Source: a virus
IMG/VR virus record: IMGVR_UViG_3300044858_001210
Span: 1-22,972 of that record
DNA: 22,972 nt
Strand: one strand, 5' to 3'
The notes under the pieces were generated by a model. The model saw only the letters and a list, made by a program, of their open reading frames with translations, searched no databases and was not told where the DNA came from. A program made the translations under genes and the position numbers. Shown in pieces: positions 1-6,946 of the stretch (its first letter is position 1; each line of letters begins with the position of its first letter).

Positions 1-2
1 TT

Positions 3-98
3 CGTAGTTCTGATGGTCAAAGTTATGACTCAACAGGTGGAAATGGTGGCTCAGGAATAGTTGTAGTTAGATATCTAAAGTCGGCAGTAGGAGAATAA
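3..98 (+). CDS. Glycine-rich phage adhesin-like protein, C-terminal end (partial)
   Basis: Only the last 31 residues are inside the window; the gene begins upstream. The readable end is rich in Gly and Ser (STGGNGGSG) and runs into a hydrophobic strand IVVVRY before the stop. This glycine-rich stretch followed by GSGIVxVRY is a common C-terminal signature of glycine-rich tail fibre or adhesin proteins in environmental phages; that link is family knowledge, not proof. The TAA stop overlaps the ATG of the next gene by one base (TAATG), so the two are probably translationally coupled and belong to one tail fibre block. Nothing can be said about the N-terminal domains. Confidence 0.6.
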   Translation, partial: RSSDGQSYDSTGGNGGSGIVVVRYLKSAVGE

Positions 99-1963
99 TG
101 TCTTATCAATTAAAAATATTAAAAGATCATCCTATTGTATATTATCCAATATCTGAAACATATACTTCATTAATAGGCTCATATCAAGATGTATTAGACA
201 CATATGATACATATCAAGAATTTGAAGATGATTTTTCAACATACAGGGAAATAGTATCCAATACTATATTTGATAAATCTGGATGTGGAAATGATGGTAT
301 ATATCAAGGAGATCTAACAGATACATTTTTACCATTAACATCTGGCGGAAGTCATGCAGCAAAAATAACAAATACAAACTACATGCTAGTTCCTACTACT
401 TTTGATTATTATGGTTCTACAGCATCAGGCGGGCTTGGAAATAAATATACATCAGATAATGATTTTACAATAGAAGCATGGATATATACTAGAATATCTA
501 CAACTAATATAGCAATTATATTCGCAGACCCTACAAATAACGTAGGTCTATTTTGGCAACGTGGAAATTTAATATTTAAATTAAATGCGGAAGTTTTAAA
601 CTATACAGTTCCAAACTTTAGAAAGTCATTACATGTAGTAGCAGTATACTCAGTTACGGGTATGTCTATATATGTAGATGGTCAATTGGCTGCCAGCAAA
701 TCTTTATCAAATTTTGAATTTACAAATACATCTTTAAACCTACAAATTGGAACTACAGGAAATGCTTCAGATTCTTTTATTGTAGATGACCCAGCAGTAT
801 ATAGGTATGCCCTTAGTTCATCTCAAATACTAAATCATTACAATGATAACGGATTTTTAAACCCTATTCAAATTGCTTATCCAGATGGCGGACAAATATT
901 TGAATTTTACGACAATGGCATAAATAGAAAATTTAGATATAGCTACCCATCTAATAAATCTTGGGATTATTTTTTAACAAGTGATTTATATTATGATGGA
1001 TTAGAAAATTCTATAGCCATCGCATATTCAGATTCTGCAGTATCTAAGACAGTGTATTTAACAGATCTAGTATCTATCCCATTGGGTATAACCATGGACT
1101 CTTCTAAAATTGAATGGGAGGGTGACAATGGAATAATGGTGGAAACAAGTGTAGATAATTCTACTTGGGTCCAATGCATAAATGGAGAATCTATACCTCA
1201 ATATAAATTAGGAAGCTTTAATTCATCAGGTCTCGTATATATAAAAATAACTATGTCTACAACAGATAACAGTAAGTATTTACCTAAGCTTTATAATTTA
1301 ACTCTTTCTTTTTATAATGATCAGATAGTATATGCTCAAAATGCTGGAAGCTATATGTCGACATTTGATGGGCTGTCTGGAATTAGCAATCCAGCAATTA
1401 GTTTAGGGCCAAATAAATATCCTATCCTATCTAGAGACTTTAGAAATGGAATAAGGGTAACAGCTGACGCTGGATTTTATATTAATGCTAATATTCCAGT
1501 CAAGACTATAGAATTTTTCTATACCCCAGATGACCTGACAAATAGCGGATTGGTAAATTCAACTGCTACCAATGGGTACGCCGCTTCAAATTATTCTTGG
1601 AATAATGCTGGAGCAATTAGCAAAACTAATGTAAATTCAATATACGTCAATGGGGTCAATAAAACATCTGCTACAGCCGTCTCAGACGTCTTTACAGCCG
1701 ATGATCTTCATCATGTGGTCATAACCTATACCAACGCTATTTCAGGGGCTATAAGGTTCAGTTACTCCTTAATTGGAACGGTAAAGTCATTAATTCAGAA
1801 TTTAGGACTATACGAAACTCAGTTTACTGGCGGTGAAATATTAAATCATTATGACCTTTATATAAGCAAAGCCTCTGTAACAGCAGATGATTCCACAATT
1901 ACCTTGACAGAAAATTCAGTTCAGGCTTATAATAATGAATGGTTGGTAATTCAAAACGTATAA
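98..1963 (+). CDS. LamG/concanavalin-like lectin domain tail fibre or virion surface protein
   Basis: This 621-residue protein has no signal peptide or membrane segment. Residues about 1-80 hold the LKDHPIVYYPISE and DKSGCGNDGIYQG stretches often found at the start of phage LamG-type proteins. Residues about 119-250 read as a LamG/laminin-G-3-like jelly roll (FTIEAWIY, HVVAVYS, MSIYVDGQLAAS, DDPAVYRYALSSSQILNHY). Residues about 290-415 look like a further beta-rich domain (SVDNSTWVQC). Residues about 466-588 look like a second, more diverged lectin fold (KTIEFFYTP, LHHVVITYT, GEILNHYDLY). Such domains usually bind surface glycans, so a role in host recognition or virion decoration is inferred. 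The start has AGGAG at 89-93, 4 nt from the ATG. Its position just before the portal is unusual for a tail fibre gene. Confidence 0.75.
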   Translation: MSYQLKILKDHPIVYYPISETYTSLIGSYQDVLDTYDTYQEFEDDFSTYREIVSNTIFDKSGCGNDGIYQGDLTDTFLPLTSGGSHAAKITNTNYMLVPTTFDYYGSTASGGLGNKYTSDNDFTIEAWIYTRISTTNIAIIFADPTNNVGLFWQRGNLIFKLNAEVLNYTVPNFRKSLHVVAVYSVTGMSIYVDGQLAASKSLSNFEFTNTSLNLQIGTTGNASDSFIVDDPAVYRYALSSSQILNHYNDNGFLNPIQIAYPDGGQIFEFYDNGINRKFRYSYPSNKSWDYFLTSDLYYDGLENSIAIAYSDSAVSKTVYLTDLVSIPLGITMDSSKIEWEGDNGIMVETSVDNSTWVQCINGESIPQYKLGSFNSSGLVYIKITMSTTDNSKYLPKLYNLTLSFYNDQIVYAQNAGSYMSTFDGLSGISNPAISLGPNKYPILSRDFRNGIRVTADAGFYINANIPVKTIEFFYTPDDLTNSGLVNSTATNGYAASNYSWNNAGAISKTNVNSIYVNGVNKTSATAVSDVFTADDLHHVVITYTNAISGAIRFSYSLIGTVKSLIQNLGLYETQFTGGEILNHYDLYISKASVTADDSTITLTENSVQAYNNEWLVIQNV

Positions 1964-1984
1964 TTTGTCACAAAGCTTGACAAA
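1964..1984 (+). repeat. Inverted repeat TTTGTCA/TGACAAA after the LamG gene
   Basis: Perfect 7-bp arms (1964-1970 and 1978-1984) flank a 7-nt loop immediately after the stop codon. No T-run follows, so it is not a typical intrinsic terminator. The right arm contains TTGACA (1977-1982), a perfect -35 hexamer, but the best -10 (2011-2016) is 28 bp away; TTAAAA at 1999-2004 gives a 16-bp spacing but is a poor -10. It could be an operator, an mRNA-end hairpin or chance. Confidence 0.35.
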
Positions 1985-2007
1985 ATCTGGACTTTAACTT
2001 AAAAGAA

Positions 2008-2016
2008 TGGTAAAAT
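2008..2016 (+). promoter_or_regulatory. Extended -10 promoter TGG-TAAAAT before the portal block
   Basis: The sequence TGGTAAAAT matches an extended -10 element (TGn plus TAAAAT). The predicted transcription start would be about 2023, only 3 nt before the ATG at 2026, and no Shine-Dalgarno is present. Together this suggests a leaderless or nearly leaderless transcript. No convincing -35 is at normal spacing. This is inference from sequence alone. Confidence 0.45.
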
Positions 2017-2025
2017 GAATACCTG

Positions 2026-2361
2026 ATGGATATTAAAAGAGTAAAGCAAAGCGTTATAGAAGAAACTACCCTAGGCATTTATGTGTGGGAAATTGATGGT
2101 AAATGGGTGGGAGACGACGAAGGCAACTACTTATCTGTCACTTCTAAAAAGGGAAATAGAGAAAGAATTGAGCAATTAAGAAAAGCCGTCGCACATTATG
2201 GAATTAATAGAGGCGAACCAAAGTTTTTATCTGGACGTAGAAAAATTGATGACGAAGAATATCAGTATCAGCAACAAAGATTGAAGTGGGGTCTGACACC
2301 AGATCCTCTAGATATAGGCGAATATAAAGATCAAATGAAAGCAGCAAAAGGGGCTAAGTAA
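2026..2361 (+). CDS. Unknown small protein immediately upstream of portal
   Basis: I do not recognise a family for this 111-residue protein. It is highly charged, with a probable beta-rich N-terminal half (LGIYVWEIDGKWVGDDEGNYLSV) and a Lys/Arg/Gln-rich C-terminal half likely to be helical (EEYQYQQQRLKWG, EYKDQMKAAKGAK). There is no membrane segment or signal peptide. The stop codon abuts the portal ATG (TAA then ATG), so the two are probably co-translated. Position suggests a head-assembly accessory role, but that is only context. The first codon follows a -10-like element within 10 nt and has no Shine-Dalgarno. Confidence 0.8.
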   Translation: MDIKRVKQSVIEETTLGIYVWEIDGKWVGDDEGNYLSVTSKKGNRERIEQLRKAVAHYGINRGEPKFLSGRRKIDDEEYQYQQQRLKWGLTPDPLDIGEYKDQMKAAKGAK

Positions 2362-3945
2362 ATGGAATTTATTGAAGACACGGAAGAACTGTCAAACCAA
2401 ATCAGCATATCTGATCAATCTGATTGGATTAAGTTTAATAATAAACCAGTTGTTGTAAACGATCCATTTAAAATTGAAGGCGAAGATTTAAAGAAAGTAA
2501 ATGGTTTAAGCCCAGCATTTCGTCGTAAAGTATCAAGAGATTTACAAAAAAGATTTGTAGGCCAAGAAGGAACTGCTACACAACAAAATTTAATGGCACA
2601 AGCCGTAACAGGCTATGCCATGTTCGATCTTATCGAGCCACCATATAACCTAGAATATCTTTCCAGGATTTATGAATTCTCTCCGTATAACTATGCAGCA
2701 ATTAATGCTAAAGTTGCAAATATTGTCGGACTAGGATTTTCATTTGTAGAAACACGTAAGGCAAATGAGGCATTAGATAATATTACAGATGAGAGGCAAT
2801 TAGATAGAGCACGTCGTAAATTAAATAAGCTTCGTCAAGATCTAGAATCTTGGCTAGAAGAAACAAATGAGGAAGAAACATTTACAGAAACTTTAATTAA
2901 AGCATACGTAGATCTTGAAGCAACAGGAAATGGCTATATTGAAATTGGCAGAACAACTGCAGGCAATATAGGGTATATCGGACATATCCCTTCAAAGACA
3001 ATGCGTGTACGTCGCTTGCGTGATGGATTTATTCAATTGCTTTATGGCAAGGCAGTATTCTTCCGTAACTTTGGAGATCAAGAAACACCTAATCCAATTT
3101 CAGATGGATCAGATAGGCCAAACGAAATTGTTCATTTAAAGAAATATACTCCAATGAATAACTATTACGGCATTGCAGATATTATTGCGGCTCAGAATGC
3201 AATGGCTGGAAATGAATTTGCTGGTAAATACAATTTAGATTATTTTGAAAACAAGGCGGTACCAAGATATATTATTACAGTTAAGGGTGCAAAGCTTTCA
3301 CCTGAGTCTGAGCGTAAATTATTAGAATTTTTTCAGGTGGGTCTAAGAGGAAAGAACCATAGATCTCTATATGTTCCACTTCCAGCAGATAGCGCAGACT
3401 CTAAAGTTGAATTTAAGATGGAGCCAATTGAGGCAAATTCTCAGGAATCCTCATTTAACGTATATAGAAAAGCAAACAGAGATGAAATTCTTTTGGCCCA
3501 TAGAGTACCTATTAGTAAGATAGGTTTACCTGAAGGAGTTAATTTAGCTTCAGCCAGAGATTCAGATAAAATGTTTAAAGAGCAGGTATGCCGTCCAGCC
3601 CAAGATATTTTAGAAAAGAAATTAAATAAAATTATTGAGGAAAAGACTGACGTATTATTAATTAAGTTTAATGAGCTAACTCTAACCGATGAGGATACTC
3701 AATCTAAGATTGATGAGAGATATTTAAGAATGCAGGTAATTACCCCTAATGAGGTAAGAATTAGAAAAGGCATGGTCCCTATTGATGGTGGAGATACAAT
3801 AGTTCAATTAAAACCACAACAGGCTGCCGAGCAAACTGCACAAGCCATGAATTCTCGTCAACGAACCCAGGAGCGGGATTCAAATTCTCCAGATATTTCT
3901 GGGGAGGCTAGAAATCCAAAAGGCGAGGGCAGAGTAACCGCTTAA
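2362..3945 (+). CDS. Phage portal protein (HK97/PBSX-like family)
   Basis: The portal forms the dodecameric ring at the capsid vertex through which DNA is packaged and the tail attaches. This 527-residue protein is a normal length for the family. Typical stretches are: YNYAAINAKVANIVGLGFSF (about 111-130), a polar helical insertion (about 130-175), GNGYIEIGRTTAGNIGYIGHIPSKTMRV (about 190-217), EIVHLKKYTPMNNYYGIADI (about 255-274), and AHRVPISKIGLPEG with the following helix to the CRPAQDILEKKLNKII region (about 380-425), as in PBSX/HK97-type portals. The C-terminal 40 residues are polar and low-complexity. The start is ATG directly after the preceding stop, with AAGGGG at 2348-2353. The gene is followed by an intrinsic terminator, which separates it from the protease gene. 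Confidence 0.93.
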   Translation: MEFIEDTEELSNQISISDQSDWIKFNNKPVVVNDPFKIEGEDLKKVNGLSPAFRRKVSRDLQKRFVGQEGTATQQNLMAQAVTGYAMFDLIEPPYNLEYLSRIYEFSPYNYAAINAKVANIVGLGFSFVETRKANEALDNITDERQLDRARRKLNKLRQDLESWLEETNEEETFTETLIKAYVDLEATGNGYIEIGRTTAGNIGYIGHIPSKTMRVRRLRDGFIQLLYGKAVFFRNFGDQETPNPISDGSDRPNEIVHLKKYTPMNNYYGIADIIAAQNAMAGNEFAGKYNLDYFENKAVPRYIITVKGAKLSPESERKLLEFFQVGLRGKNHRSLYVPLPADSADSKVEFKMEPIEANSQESSFNVYRKANRDEILLAHRVPISKIGLPEGVNLASARDSDKMFKEQVCRPAQDILEKKLNKIIEEKTDVLLIKFNELTLTDEDTQSKIDERYLRMQVITPNEVRIRKGMVPIDGGDTIVQLKPQQAAEQTAQAMNSRQRTQERDSNSPDISGEARNPKGEGRVTA

Positions 3946-3950
3946 TTATT

Positions 3951-3974
3951 AGGCAACTAGTTATTTGCCTTTTT
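3951..3974 (+). terminator. Intrinsic terminator after portal
   Basis: AGGCAA (3951-3956) pairs with TTGCCT (3965-3970) around an 8-nt loop, followed directly by a T-run (3970-3974). It lies 5 nt after the portal stop codon. A possible TTG start for the protease at 3965 would lie inside the 3' arm, which argues for the later ATG at 4001. Confidence 0.65.
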
Positions 3975-3987
3975 ACATATACAAAGA

Positions 3988-3993
3988 TAAAAT
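3988..3993 (+). promoter_or_regulatory. Candidate -10 box TAAAAT before protease gene
   Basis: TAAAAT ends 7 nt before the ATG at 4001 and follows the terminator above. There is no Shine-Dalgarno before that ATG, so a leaderless start at or next to the A of the ATG is possible. No clear -35 or TGn extension is seen. AT-rich DNA makes chance matches common. Confidence 0.35.
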
Positions 3994-4000
3994 TAAGCAT

Positions 4001-5335
4001 ATGAATATTGAAAAATCCAATTGGTCGTCTAATGGAGACAACATTGTTTTGTCTGTTCCATTCACAAAAGTTAATCGTGAAAAGAGAACAGTATCAGGAT
4101 TTGCAACACTAGATAATTTAGATCAGACTGGCGATGTAGTAACATCAGATGCAAGTCTAAAAGCATTTGAAAACTTTAGAGGCAATCTTCGTGAGATGCA
4201 TCAACCAATGGCGGTTGGCAAAGTTGTTTCATTTAAACCAGAAACATACTATGATCCAAAATCAAAAGAGTTTTTTAACGGAGTATATGTAGATGCATAT
4301 ATCTCAAAAGGTGCACAAGATACTTGGGAAAAAGTTCTAGACGGCACACTTCAAGGATTTTCAATTGGCGGAAAAATTAAAGAGTCCGATAATGAAGTAA
4401 ATAAGGCAACAGGACAGACAGTTAGATTTATTAAAGATTATGATCTTATGGAGTTATCAATTGTAGATTCTCCAGCAAATGAATTGTGCAACATCCTTTC
4501 TATTCAGAAGGTAAATGGACAATTAATATTTAAAGGTATGGCCGCAGAGGTTGTAACAGAAAACATTTTTTATTGCGAGGAAAGCGACTCTGTTTTCATC
4601 TCAACAGAGAAGACTTACGATTCACCAGTAACTGGTAAGCCAGCGGAATTAATTGGTTGGGTTGAAAGCTCAGATGTTAACAAGTCAAAAGAGATAGATA
4701 GAATTCTTGCTTCATTTAAGAAGACAAGATTACCGTTGCCTGCAATACAAACAATTGCAAAACAGGCAAACGCAGAAGGAGGTAATGAAGTGTCAGAAAA
4801 CACAGAAAACGTAGTTGCTGAAGATGTTGTTGCAGAAGCAGCAGCACCAGAAGCAGCCGTAGAAACTCCAGCAGTTGCAGAAGATGCAGCAGTTGAGAAC
4901 GCACCTGTAGAGAATACAGATGCAGACGCTTCTGCCGAAACTCTGGAAAAGGCAGCCGACGTATCAGAAGTTGAGGTTGATGAACCTGATTTTGCAAAGA
5001 TGCTAGGTGACCTAAAAGGCTTTTTCTCAGAAACTTTAAACAAGGCTTCTGAGGCAAACGCAGTGCAGGTTTCAACAATCAAAGAAACAGTAGAAACATT
5101 CAGCAAGAGCGTTGACAGCCGAATTTCAGAATTGGCAGAACAACACACAGCATTAACCAATGCTGTAACAGAAATACGCAACACCATTAATGGTGTAGAA
5201 AAGCGTGTCGATGCAGTAGAAAATGAGACTGCAATTAAGAAGTCCTCAGACCTTGGCGGGTCTCAGGAAGTAACAATTAAAAAATCTAAATGGAACGGTT
5301 CTTTCCTCGGTTCCGTACAGGAAATTTTCAATTAA
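4001..5335 (+). CDS. Prohead maturation protease with C-terminal scaffold region (XkdF/S78-like)
   Basis: Residues are numbered from ATG 4001 (444 aa). An upstream TTG at 3965 would add 12 residues but sits in a terminator hairpin. The N-terminal about 170 residues match phage prohead proteases: GFATLDNLDQTGDVV (about 33-47), LREMH with candidate catalytic His67, GTLQGFSIGG with candidate catalytic Ser121, and YDLMELSIVDSPAN (about 147-160). Residues about 250-320 are Ala/Glu/Val-rich and low-complexity. Residues about 327-415 are helical with coiled-coil character (TIKETVETFSKSVDSRISEL, VTEIRNTINGVEKRVDAV). This tail looks like a scaffolding domain fused to the protease, and there is no separate scaffold gene before the capsid gene. 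The enzyme would cleave scaffold and capsid protein within the prohead. It sits directly before the major capsid gene in what is probably one transcription unit. Confidence 0.88.
   Translation: MNIEKSNWSSNGDNIVLSVPFTKVNREKRTVSGFATLDNLDQTGDVVTSDASLKAFENFRGNLREMHQPMAVGKVVSFKPETYYDPKSKEFFNGVYVDAYISKGAQDTWEKVLDGTLQGFSIGGKIKESDNEVNKATGQTVRFIKDYDLMELSIVDSPANELCNILSIQKVNGQLIFKGMAAEVVTENIFYCEESDSVFISTEKTYDSPVTGKPAELIGWVESSDVNKSKEIDRILASFKKTRLPLPAIQTIAKQANAEGGNEVSENTENVVAEDVVAEAAAPEAAVETPAVAEDAAVENAPVENTDADASAETLEKAADVSEVEVDEPDFAKMLGDLKGFFSETLNKASEANAVQVSTIKETVETFSKSVDSRISELAEQHTALTNAVTEIRNTINGVEKRVDAVENETAIKKSSDLGGSQEVTIKKSKWNGSFLGSVQEIFN
4776..4783 (+). promoter_or_regulatory. Strong internal Shine-Dalgarno (AAGGAGGT) in protease gene
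   Basis: An eight-base perfect match to the anti-Shine-Dalgarno lies 6 nt before an in-frame GTG at 4790. It is much stronger than the start region of the parent gene and lies exactly between the protease part and the scaffold-like part. It therefore supports internal initiation of a separate scaffold protein. Confidence 0.65.
4790..5335 (+). CDS. Nested capsid scaffolding protein (internal in-frame start)
   Basis: Translation from GTG 4790 would give a 181-residue protein identical to the C-terminal part of the protease (VSENTENVV to the end). It contains only the Ala/Glu-rich segment and the predicted coiled coil, with none of the catalytic residues. This is the same layout as phage lambda, where the scaffold Nu3 starts inside the protease gene C in the same frame (established knowledge). 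The support here is the AAGGAGGT element at 4776-4783 with a 6-nt spacing, and the absence of any separate scaffold gene. Whether GTG is used is not shown; no in-frame ATG with a good ribosome site is nearby. Confidence 0.55.
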   Translation: MSENTENVVAEDVVAEAAAPEAAVETPAVAEDAAVENAPVENTDADASAETLEKAADVSEVEVDEPDFAKMLGDLKGFFSETLNKASEANAVQVSTIKETVETFSKSVDSRISELAEQHTALTNAVTEIRNTINGVEKRVDAVENETAIKKSSDLGGSQEVTIKKSKWNGSFLGSVQEIFN

Positions 5336-5356
5336 AAAAAAGGTAGGTAAAAAATA

Positions 5357-6409
5357 ATGAGCAATGAAACATTAGAAAAGTCAGTAGCCGCTAACACTAG
5401 CGTAACCGCTAACATGTCTGGGTCTGCAGTAGCAACCACAGGCGTACACATCGGTTCCGAGGGTGAGGGTGGATTACTTAACCCAGAACAATCAGCTCGT
5501 TTTCTAGACTACATGTTCGATGCAACCGTAATTGGTAAAGTCGCACGTACAGTTAGAATGAGATCTGATACAACTGAAATTGATCGTATGTCCGTAGGCG
5601 AGAAGCTTATGAAACTTGCGACAGAAGCAGATGACACTTCAGCAAACGCTGCAGTATCATTCTCAAAGATTTCTTTGACAACAAAGAAGTTACGCCTAGA
5701 TTGGGAACTATCAACAGAGTCTCTAGAAGACAATATTGAGGGTCCAGATTTAGAAGACCACATCGCACGTATGATGGCAACACAAGCAGGAAATGATATT
5801 GAGGATGTAGTTCTTAACGGAAATACAGCTTTAACATCAGATGCTTTGTACAAGTCATTTGACGGTGTAGTAAAGAAAGCAAAGACATATGGACATGTTG
5901 TTGATGCTGGTGGAGCTGCAGTAAGCCGTGCTGTATTTAACAGCGCCCTTAAGGCTCTTCCACGTAAGTACAAGCAACGTCGTTCAGACCTTCGCTTCTT
6001 GGCAGGTTCAAACCTAATCCAAGATTTCCTATATGCTAACAGCATCGGAACAAACCAAACAATTCCACAAGATATTGCTTCAAGCATTATCCGTGGACAA
6101 GAGGTACAACCTCTAGGTGGTCCAGCAGGATATGTTGCACCATTTGCATTTGGTATTCCAATCGTTGAAGTTCCACTTCTTCCAGAAGCACAGGACGGCG
6201 ATTACTCAGGTGAGACTGGTAACCACGGAGATATCCACTTGACATTCCCAAATAACGTAGTTATTGGAATCAAGCGTGATGTAACTGTTTACCGATTCTT
6301 CTGGCCTCGTAAGGACTCTATTGAGTACACAATGTATACTCGTGTAGGTGTTCAGATCGAGCAAGCAGATGCTTGGGTGGTAGTAAAGAACGTTAAGGTT
6401 GCTTCATAA
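5357..6409 (+). CDS. Major capsid protein (HK97 fold)
   Basis: At 350 residues this has the normal length for an HK97-fold capsid protein. It follows the protease/scaffold gene, the standard position. Features of the fold are an N-terminal arm, a charged extended-loop region (about 65-110, MSVGEKLMKLATEADDTSANAAVSF), a long acidic spine helix (about 130-155, DLEDHIARMMATQAGNDIEDVV) and a C-terminal P/A-domain part (FAFGIPIVEVPLLPE, about 263-277). Its arginines are mostly CGT, whereas the neighbouring fibre and tape measure genes mostly use AGA, which fits a very highly expressed gene. The start ATG has only a weak ribosome site (GGTAGG). An intrinsic terminator follows 21 bp after the stop. 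Confidence 0.92.
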   Translation: MSNETLEKSVAANTSVTANMSGSAVATTGVHIGSEGEGGLLNPEQSARFLDYMFDATVIGKVARTVRMRSDTTEIDRMSVGEKLMKLATEADDTSANAAVSFSKISLTTKKLRLDWELSTESLEDNIEGPDLEDHIARMMATQAGNDIEDVVLNGNTALTSDALYKSFDGVVKKAKTYGHVVDAGGAAVSRAVFNSALKALPRKYKQRRSDLRFLAGSNLIQDFLYANSIGTNQTIPQDIASSIIRGQEVQPLGGPAGYVAPFAFGIPIVEVPLLPEAQDGDYSGETGNHGDIHLTFPNNVVIGIKRDVTVYRFFWPRKDSIEYTMYTRVGVQIEQADAWVVVKNVKVAS

Positions 6410-6430
6410 GTAATCTCTAATAATTAAGTT

Positions 6431-6458
6431 GGGCCTGGATATTTCCAGGCCCTTCTTA
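6431..6458 (+). terminator. Intrinsic terminator after major capsid gene
   Basis: GGGCCTGG (6431-6438) pairs perfectly with CCAGGCCC (6445-6452), one further A-T pair closes inside, and the loop is 4 nt. The stem is followed by TTCTTATTT. A GC-rich stem in AT-rich surroundings makes this the strongest terminator of the window. Confidence 0.88.
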
Positions 6459-6480
6459 TTTAAATAACTACAATATCCCC

Positions 6481-6509
6481 TTTCCCTTTAAACTTATTAA
6501 TGCTATAAT
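6481..6509 (+). promoter_or_regulatory. Extended -10 promoter TGC-TATAAT
   Basis: TGC plus the consensus TATAAT (6501-6509) lies just downstream of the capsid terminator. The matching -35 position (6481-6486, TTTCCC, 17-bp spacing) is weak, as tolerated by extended -10 promoters. The predicted start near 6516 leaves a short leader holding AAGGAG at 6524-6529, 5 nt before the ATG at 6535. Confidence 0.65.
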
Positions 6510-6534
6510 TAAATGACCTAACAAAGGAGAATAT

Positions 6535-6933
6535 ATGTCATTCGAGACATTAAAGATAGCAGAACTAAAAAAGATCGCTGAAGATTTTGGCGTTGTAACA
6601 AATGAATTAAAAAACAAAAATGATGTAGTTGCCGCTTTAGCGGAAGAAGGCGTAACTTGGGCAGTATATCAAAAAACAATTAAAGACATTGAAGATAATT
6701 TAGAAGAGGCCCCAGAGCCGCAGGCTAAGTTTGATCCAAAGAAAGAAATTTCTGAGGATGATGTTTTGGTAAAGATGACCAGAGCAAATTTCAGATACGA
6801 TATTTTAGGTTTTACTTTTACAAAAGAGCACCCATTTGTCGCAATGAATAAAGAAAAAGCGCAAGCAATTTTTGACAAGGAGGAAGGTTTTAGATTAGCT
6901 AACCCAAAGGAAGTACAAGAGTTTTATAGCTAA
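6535..6933 (+). CDS. SAP/Rho-N-like domain protein in head-tail connector block
   Basis: This protein has 132 residues. The first about 45 (FETLKIAELKKIAEDFGV to DVVAALAEEGVTW) read as a SAP/HeH/Rho-N-type helix-turn-helix, a small fold that often binds nucleic acid. After an acidic linker, residues about 75-132 form a second segment (VLVKMTRANFRYDILGFTFTKEHPFVAM, then AIFDKEEGFRLANPKEVQEFY). Similar two-part proteins occur next to capsid and connector genes in actinobacterial phages, but their function is not well defined. The start is well supported by AAGGAG. It opens the block carrying the connector genes. Confidence 0.8.
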   Translation: MSFETLKIAELKKIAEDFGVVTNELKNKNDVVAALAEEGVTWAVYQKTIKDIEDNLEEAPEPQAKFDPKKEISEDDVLVKMTRANFRYDILGFTFTKEHPFVAMNKEKAQAIFDKEEGFRLANPKEVQEFYS

Positions 6934-6934
6934 T

Positions 6935-6940
6935 TAAAAT
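6935..6940 (+). promoter_or_regulatory. Candidate leaderless -10 box TAAAAT
   Basis: TAAAAT ends exactly 6 nt before the ATG at 6947, the spacing expected if transcription begins at the A of the start codon. No Shine-Dalgarno precedes this gene. It may still be translated from the upstream mRNA after termination 13 bp earlier. Confidence 0.3.
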
Positions 6941-6946
6941 CTAATA

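Noticed and set aside
1977-2016. Conventional promoter TTGACA (1977-1982) with TAAAAT (2011-2016)
   Set aside because: The spacing is 28 bp, far beyond the 16-18 bp normally used.
3965-4000. Earlier TTG start (3965) for the protease gene
   Set aside because: It lies inside the 3' arm of an intrinsic terminator, and the added 12 residues are not typical of the family; ATG 4001 is preferred.
4615-5187. Reverse-strand open frames of 190 aa (4615-5187) and 120 aa (4716-5078) opposite the protease/scaffold gene
   Set aside because: They are shadows of the Ala/Glu-rich repetitive region; their translations are low-complexity (Ser/Ala/Thr or Leu-rich), with no ribosome site and all true genes on the + strand.
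5509-6087. Reverse-strand 192-aa open frame opposite the capsid gene
   Set aside because: It lies entirely inside a clear major capsid gene, has no recognisable domain and no ribosome site; it comes from the capsid gene's codon bias.
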